Source: Chlorobiota bacterium (GTDB lineage: Bacteria > Bacteroidota > Ignavibacteria > Tepidaquicellales > OLB5). From it: DNA of 36,479 bases. Positions 34,401 to 36,479 of the stretch are shown one piece after another. The first letter of the stretch is position 1; every line of letters starts with the position of its first letter. The stretch spans positions 1-36,479 of the forward strand of contig JAKEEM010000027.1 of assembly GCA_022616535.1 (NCBI GenBank), written 5' to 3'. A model generated the notes under the pieces. It had not been told where the DNA came from. It saw only the letters and a list, made by a program, of their open reading frames with translations, and did not search any database. A program made the translations under genes and the position numbers.

Positions 34401-35609
34401 TCAGATAAAAATTTTAATTTTTACGCAAAGACGAAGCTTGTTTCTACAACAAATGAGCAGCTTTACAAATCGGATTTACTTGATACAAGAATTAGCGGAA
34501 CAGCATTTTATAATATTGTTTTAATGAAAAGAGATTATTTCTCTGAAAACAGGCAAATTGGAAATTTTACTTTTATAGTCGGATATAAACCAATCTATGA
34601 CAGCTTTAATAACTTAATCGGTATTATATCTTCTCAAACTGTATTTAAGCAGAACGAAATTAATCAAGAATTGACAGAAAGCCTTGTTTACATACTTGGA
34701 CCGTATTTTACGGCTGTAATTATACTGATATTTATAGTTAATATTTTATCATATCGGATATCAAATCCAATACTTAAGCTGCAGAAAGCAACTGAACAAC
34801 TTTCAAAAGGCAATATTGATGTTCAGGTGCAGTCCGACAGTAAAGATGAAATCGGAGAGCTGGTTAAATCTTTTAACAGAATGATTAAAGAACTGAAGCG
34901 CTCGAGAGTGGAACTAAAAAAGGCCGAACGTGAAGGAGCGTGGAGAGATATAGCAAGACAGGTTGCTCACGAAATTAAAAACCCTTTGACACCTATGAAA
35001 CTTGCTATGCAGCATCTTTATCGTGTCTATACAAGAGGAGGCAGGGATTTTAAAACTGTTATACAAACCACAAATAAGCTTATAGTTGACCAAATTGAGA
35101 CTCTTAACAAAATTGCAACAGAGTTTTCAAACTTTGCAAAGCTGCCTAGCAGAAACTATGAACCCCTTGATATTAATGAAGTATTAAAGGATGTTGTCAA
35201 GCTTATGGACTCGGAGGGTAGGATAAAAATTAAGCTTGAAGGCGGTAAATCAACCCGACTTGTGATGGGTGATAAGGATGAATTGAAACGTGCATTGATT
35301 AATATTGTTAAAAACTCCATGCAAGCAATTGAAGAAAAAGATAGCGGTGAAAAAGGGCTGATTAACATTGAGAGCGGAAGAAGCAACGGCTATTATCTTG
35401 TTAAAATTATTGATAACGGCGTTGGAATGGACGATGAAACACGTAAGCAATTATTTGAACCTTACTTTTCAACTAAATCAAATGGCATGGGTCTGGGACT
35501 TGTTATAACTAAAAAAATCCTTGATGATATGAAAGCAAGGATTTATATCAAAAGCGAAGAAAACAAAGGAACTGAAGTGGAGTTAAGGTTTAAGATTGTA
35601 GAGAAATAA
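31470..35609 (+). CDS. very large multi-span sensor histidine kinase (NtrY-like)
   Basis: 1379 residues, two to three times the usual length. TM1 at about 12-34, then an extracytoplasmic sensing region (35-260), a block of about eight TM helices (265-560), a second long extracytoplasmic region (560-840), TM helices near 845 and 895, a third periplasmic region, a final TM near 1075, HAMP (about 1097-1150, 'NPILKLQKATEQLSKGNID'), DHp with phospho-His1167 in 'QVAHEIKNPLTPMK', and HATPase_c with N box 'NIVKNSMQAIEE', G1 'DNGVGMDD' and G2 'GMGLGLVI'. The HEIKNPLTP motif is that of NtrY-type kinases. No NtrX-type regulator is adjacent. Start ATG 31470. Confidence 0.92.
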   Translation: MFDFTSKDVLKFKILSYLSLLLLFTILFTFGVKYYFSKAILSDWESISAEKKKQVQAECLNIFYNYQNQTAQFSYSLIRNKKLITAFGNQNTKKAYESLYEAENIDDYNVEIYNSRLELFLFSGRQINPEVTELKKALEGDRFSVVKEIGLYTYIVVFDPVKSETGNSDGVSVVSRLLDVNNEIQNRFFVNEGITKEIFNKHHIEVRFDFKKNAGSNLIDTASEELSSFNLKDINSNNIGKIFFPNLDQSSYLLSVTKKFDGIIGFMAFVLNLLLLYWAIVVSLRAGFIITKIFIAAAALIFSRYIWLIIDFPAKLTGDSGFDIFSPVHFASGIGFGMAKSIGELVITSLVMMALSLYVIINIIQFYKSEQKQIIPKWLSFVFLLSSAIVAIIAIHFFGVIMQSLVYDSTIKFTDKSGLFSANQPEMVVARLLILFLSISLLLILVSCGLLGAKFINRYKYLNKFIRKNSSLFIFAGFAIINLMASLFPDSLTEISLKLNLRILILALAGFLTLFIQRQLAVLKEYRFINAVNFSLILLACVIFIPAVLLNKITTQENRYLEKAAKEISQQSPDRISFLISATLEDINEDGQLQSDIKDKNKFSKLAFNIWSKSKFYDEDLNSSVFVLDTAKKLISDFNINSNDLNSDSVVVFSLRNLNKKKKSDDMAALSEEEDEGRSSLETVSNINLDFESDDVYQNRELKFYSGIVQIEKSGLKNSLFKNILGYVIVAAGYDSKNFLTQSNLSIFKNFTRDNILNKLTSVPVITEFSNGEFAGSSNKDISKSFVKSLEPFRESVKDKIDKSALRYDEFENEIYKSYYVLVDRKGDASSTAEKIYIVSVKINDFGLSTFFFFSYLLFVVFIYLIILTVYFIYRSIAYLTDSEGVRLIKFGFREKIFISFLLASVIPIIILAFYTREYVKDKNEEFYKNQLISDLKIVEQYVKNKFLIAVPVNPYKTLKQESSEGFSDLFGKGFSGSDKNFNFYAKTKLVSTTNEQLYKSDLLDTRISGTAFYNIVLMKRDYFSENRQIGNFTFIVGYKPIYDSFNNLIGIISSQTVFKQNEINQELTESLVYILGPYFTAVIILIFIVNILSYRISNPILKLQKATEQLSKGNIDVQVQSDSKDEIGELVKSFNRMIKELKRSRVELKKAEREGAWRDIARQVAHEIKNPLTPMKLAMQHLYRVYTRGGRDFKTVIQTTNKLIVDQIETLNKIATEFSNFAKLPSRNYEPLDINEVLKDVVKLMDSEGRIKIKLEGGKSTRLVMGDKDELKRALINIVKNSMQAIEEKDSGEKGLINIESGRSNGYYLVKIIDNGVGMDDETRKQLFEPYFSTKSNGMGLGLVITKKILDDMKARIYIKSEENKGTEVELRFKIVEK

Positions 35610-35610
35610 A

Positions 35611-35820
35611 CCAAGCCAATTTTGCTATTGTATTGCGAATTGGCATTCATTATATTTTACGCAGGGAGCGCGAATTTTTTCAAGGCTAGGTTTCTATTAC
35701 CTGCTTGTTGGGGGAAAGCAGGTTAAAATTATATTATTTATAATTATGAAACACCTATTGCATAAATTAGCGCTTCATTTTTCTTCAAATTCCACTCATT
35801 TCTTAAAATCCAATCAAACA
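35611..35820 (+). repeat. duplicated structured leader, copy B
   Basis: It begins CCAAGCCAATTTTGCT, one base after the kinase stop codon, and matches copy A (21620-21417, other strand) up to the signal peptide. The hairpins GCCAATT...AATTGGC (35615-35645 region) and CCTGCTT...AAGCAGG are kept although the sequence differs in loops, with an extra G-C pair relative to copy A. The in-frame ATG at 35749 region (MKHLLHKLALHF) is also conserved. Confidence 0.65.
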
Positions 35821-36479
35821 ATGAAACGCCTCATACTCTTTGAACTGCTTGTATTATTTCTCGCCACCACATTTGAGAGCGACTCACCGCCGGGGTGGTT
35901 TCAGCAGAGCATTCCTGTTAGCGATATAATTAATGATATTTTCTTTCTTGACAGCCTAACGGGGTGGGTTGTAACGGATGGCAGAACCAGCACTAACGAT
36001 ACAGGCTATATAATGAAAACAACAGATGGGGGTAATAACTGGGTAATTCAATATAACCAGCCGATGAAATTAAACGTTATTCAATTTTTGGACAATAGTA
36101 CTGGTTATGCAGGTGGAGGGAGTGGTTCAGGAACTGGAAGAATTTTTAAAACCACAAATGGGGGTACAAATTGGGTTAATATTATCTCCTTTGTGACACA
36201 GTTTACTGATTTATTTTTTGTAAACAAAGATACAGGGTGGGTGTGTGATGACGCTGGAGTTTTCGGTGGATTATTTAAAACCATGAACGGCGGGTTAAAC
36301 TGGTTTCAGCAGATGAGCGGAAGCAATTTTCCTAAAAAGCTTTTCTTTATCAACAAAGATACGGGCTGGGCGTTAAGTAATGAAGCAAATGGTAAATTGT
36401 ATATAACAACTAACGGAGGAATGAACTGGGGACTGCGATATACTTTTAATACCAATTTAGTAGATTTATTCTACATTAA
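35821..36479 (+). CDS. BNR/YCF48-like surface protein, cut by the window end
   Basis: 219 complete codons from ATG 35821, still open at the last base. It begins with signal peptide MKRLILFELLVLFLATTFE, identical to that of 20154-21416, and continues with the same Asp-box repeats (TTDGGNNW, TTNGGTNW, TMNGGLNW, TTNGGMNW). Similarity to that gene is high across all repeats, including 'EANGKLYITTNGG'. By analogy the missing C-terminus should carry a T9SS sorting domain. It stands downstream of the sensor kinase. Confidence 0.85.
   Translation, partial: MKRLILFELLVLFLATTFESDSPPGWFQQSIPVSDIINDIFFLDSLTGWVVTDGRTSTNDTGYIMKTTDGGNNWVIQYNQPMKLNVIQFLDNSTGYAGGGSGSGTGRIFKTTNGGTNWVNIISFVTQFTDLFFVNKDTGWVCDDAGVFGGLFKTMNGGLNWFQQMSGSNFPKKLFFINKDTGWALSNEANGKLYITTNGGMNWGLRYTFNTNLVDLFYI

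Overview
The window looks like chromosome from a low-GC member of the Bacteroidota/Ignavibacteriota (FCB) group. Three things point there: two secreted proteins end in a type IX secretion (T9SS) sorting domain of the 'QNYPNPFNP...YDxxGREVxxLVN' kind common in Ignavibacteria; promoters fit the FCB pattern TTG...TAnnTTTG; and Shine-Dalgarno sequences are scarce. Species cannot be named from sequence alone.

Layout. (1) 1-530: an intergenic, highly structured RNA of about 465 nt with its own FCB-type promoter and a terminator. I see no protein in it; its family is uncertain (possibly HEARO/IscB omega-RNA-like). (2) 719-5477, minus strand: livM-livG-livF (branched-chain amino-acid ABC importer without livH/livJ nearby), a class I aminotransferase, and a beta-propeller lipoprotein whose signal peptide is cut by a stop codon. 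(3) 5519-23275: a genomic island of about 17.7 kb inserted at the 3' end of tRNA-Val(UAC), bounded by perfect 50-bp direct repeats, with a related tyrosine recombinase near each end. (4) 23227-30653: tRNA-Val, MFS transporter, RapZ C-terminal-domain protein, tRNA-Gly(CCC), a single-domain response regulator, a BNR-like lipoprotein, a small membrane-anchored protein, an RlpA/SPOR protein, ilvE and a GNAT-like protein. (5) 30838-36479: a DUF4783-like secreted protein, a 1379-residue NtrY-like sensor kinase, and the start of a second BNR-type surface protein.

The most interesting part is in the island. A visibly A+T-richer, plus-strand cassette (9046-15243) encodes a DNA methyltransferase, a phosphoribosyltransferase-like protein, a large P-loop ATPase, an unrecognised protein with Rossmann-like patterns, and the flavin-dependent thymidylate synthase ThyX. 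Genes abut or overlap (ThyX starts inside the previous stop as GTGA) and the cassette ends in a strong hairpin terminator. Methylase + ATPase + PRTase suggests an anti-phage or element-maintenance system; ThyX as a translationally coupled fifth member is unusual and suggests the system touches nucleotide metabolism or base modification. That role is inference.

Divergent from the cassette are unknown island genes leading into integrase 1; one is split by a single in-frame amber codon. The island also carries two large T9SS surface proteins next to integrase 2. One shares its 200-bp structured leader and signal peptide with the gene at the right edge of the window, so the gene-plus-leader unit has been copied. 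Before insertion, tRNA-Gly, rapZ-C, MFS, tRNA-Val, livM, livG and livF were one uninterrupted minus-strand run.
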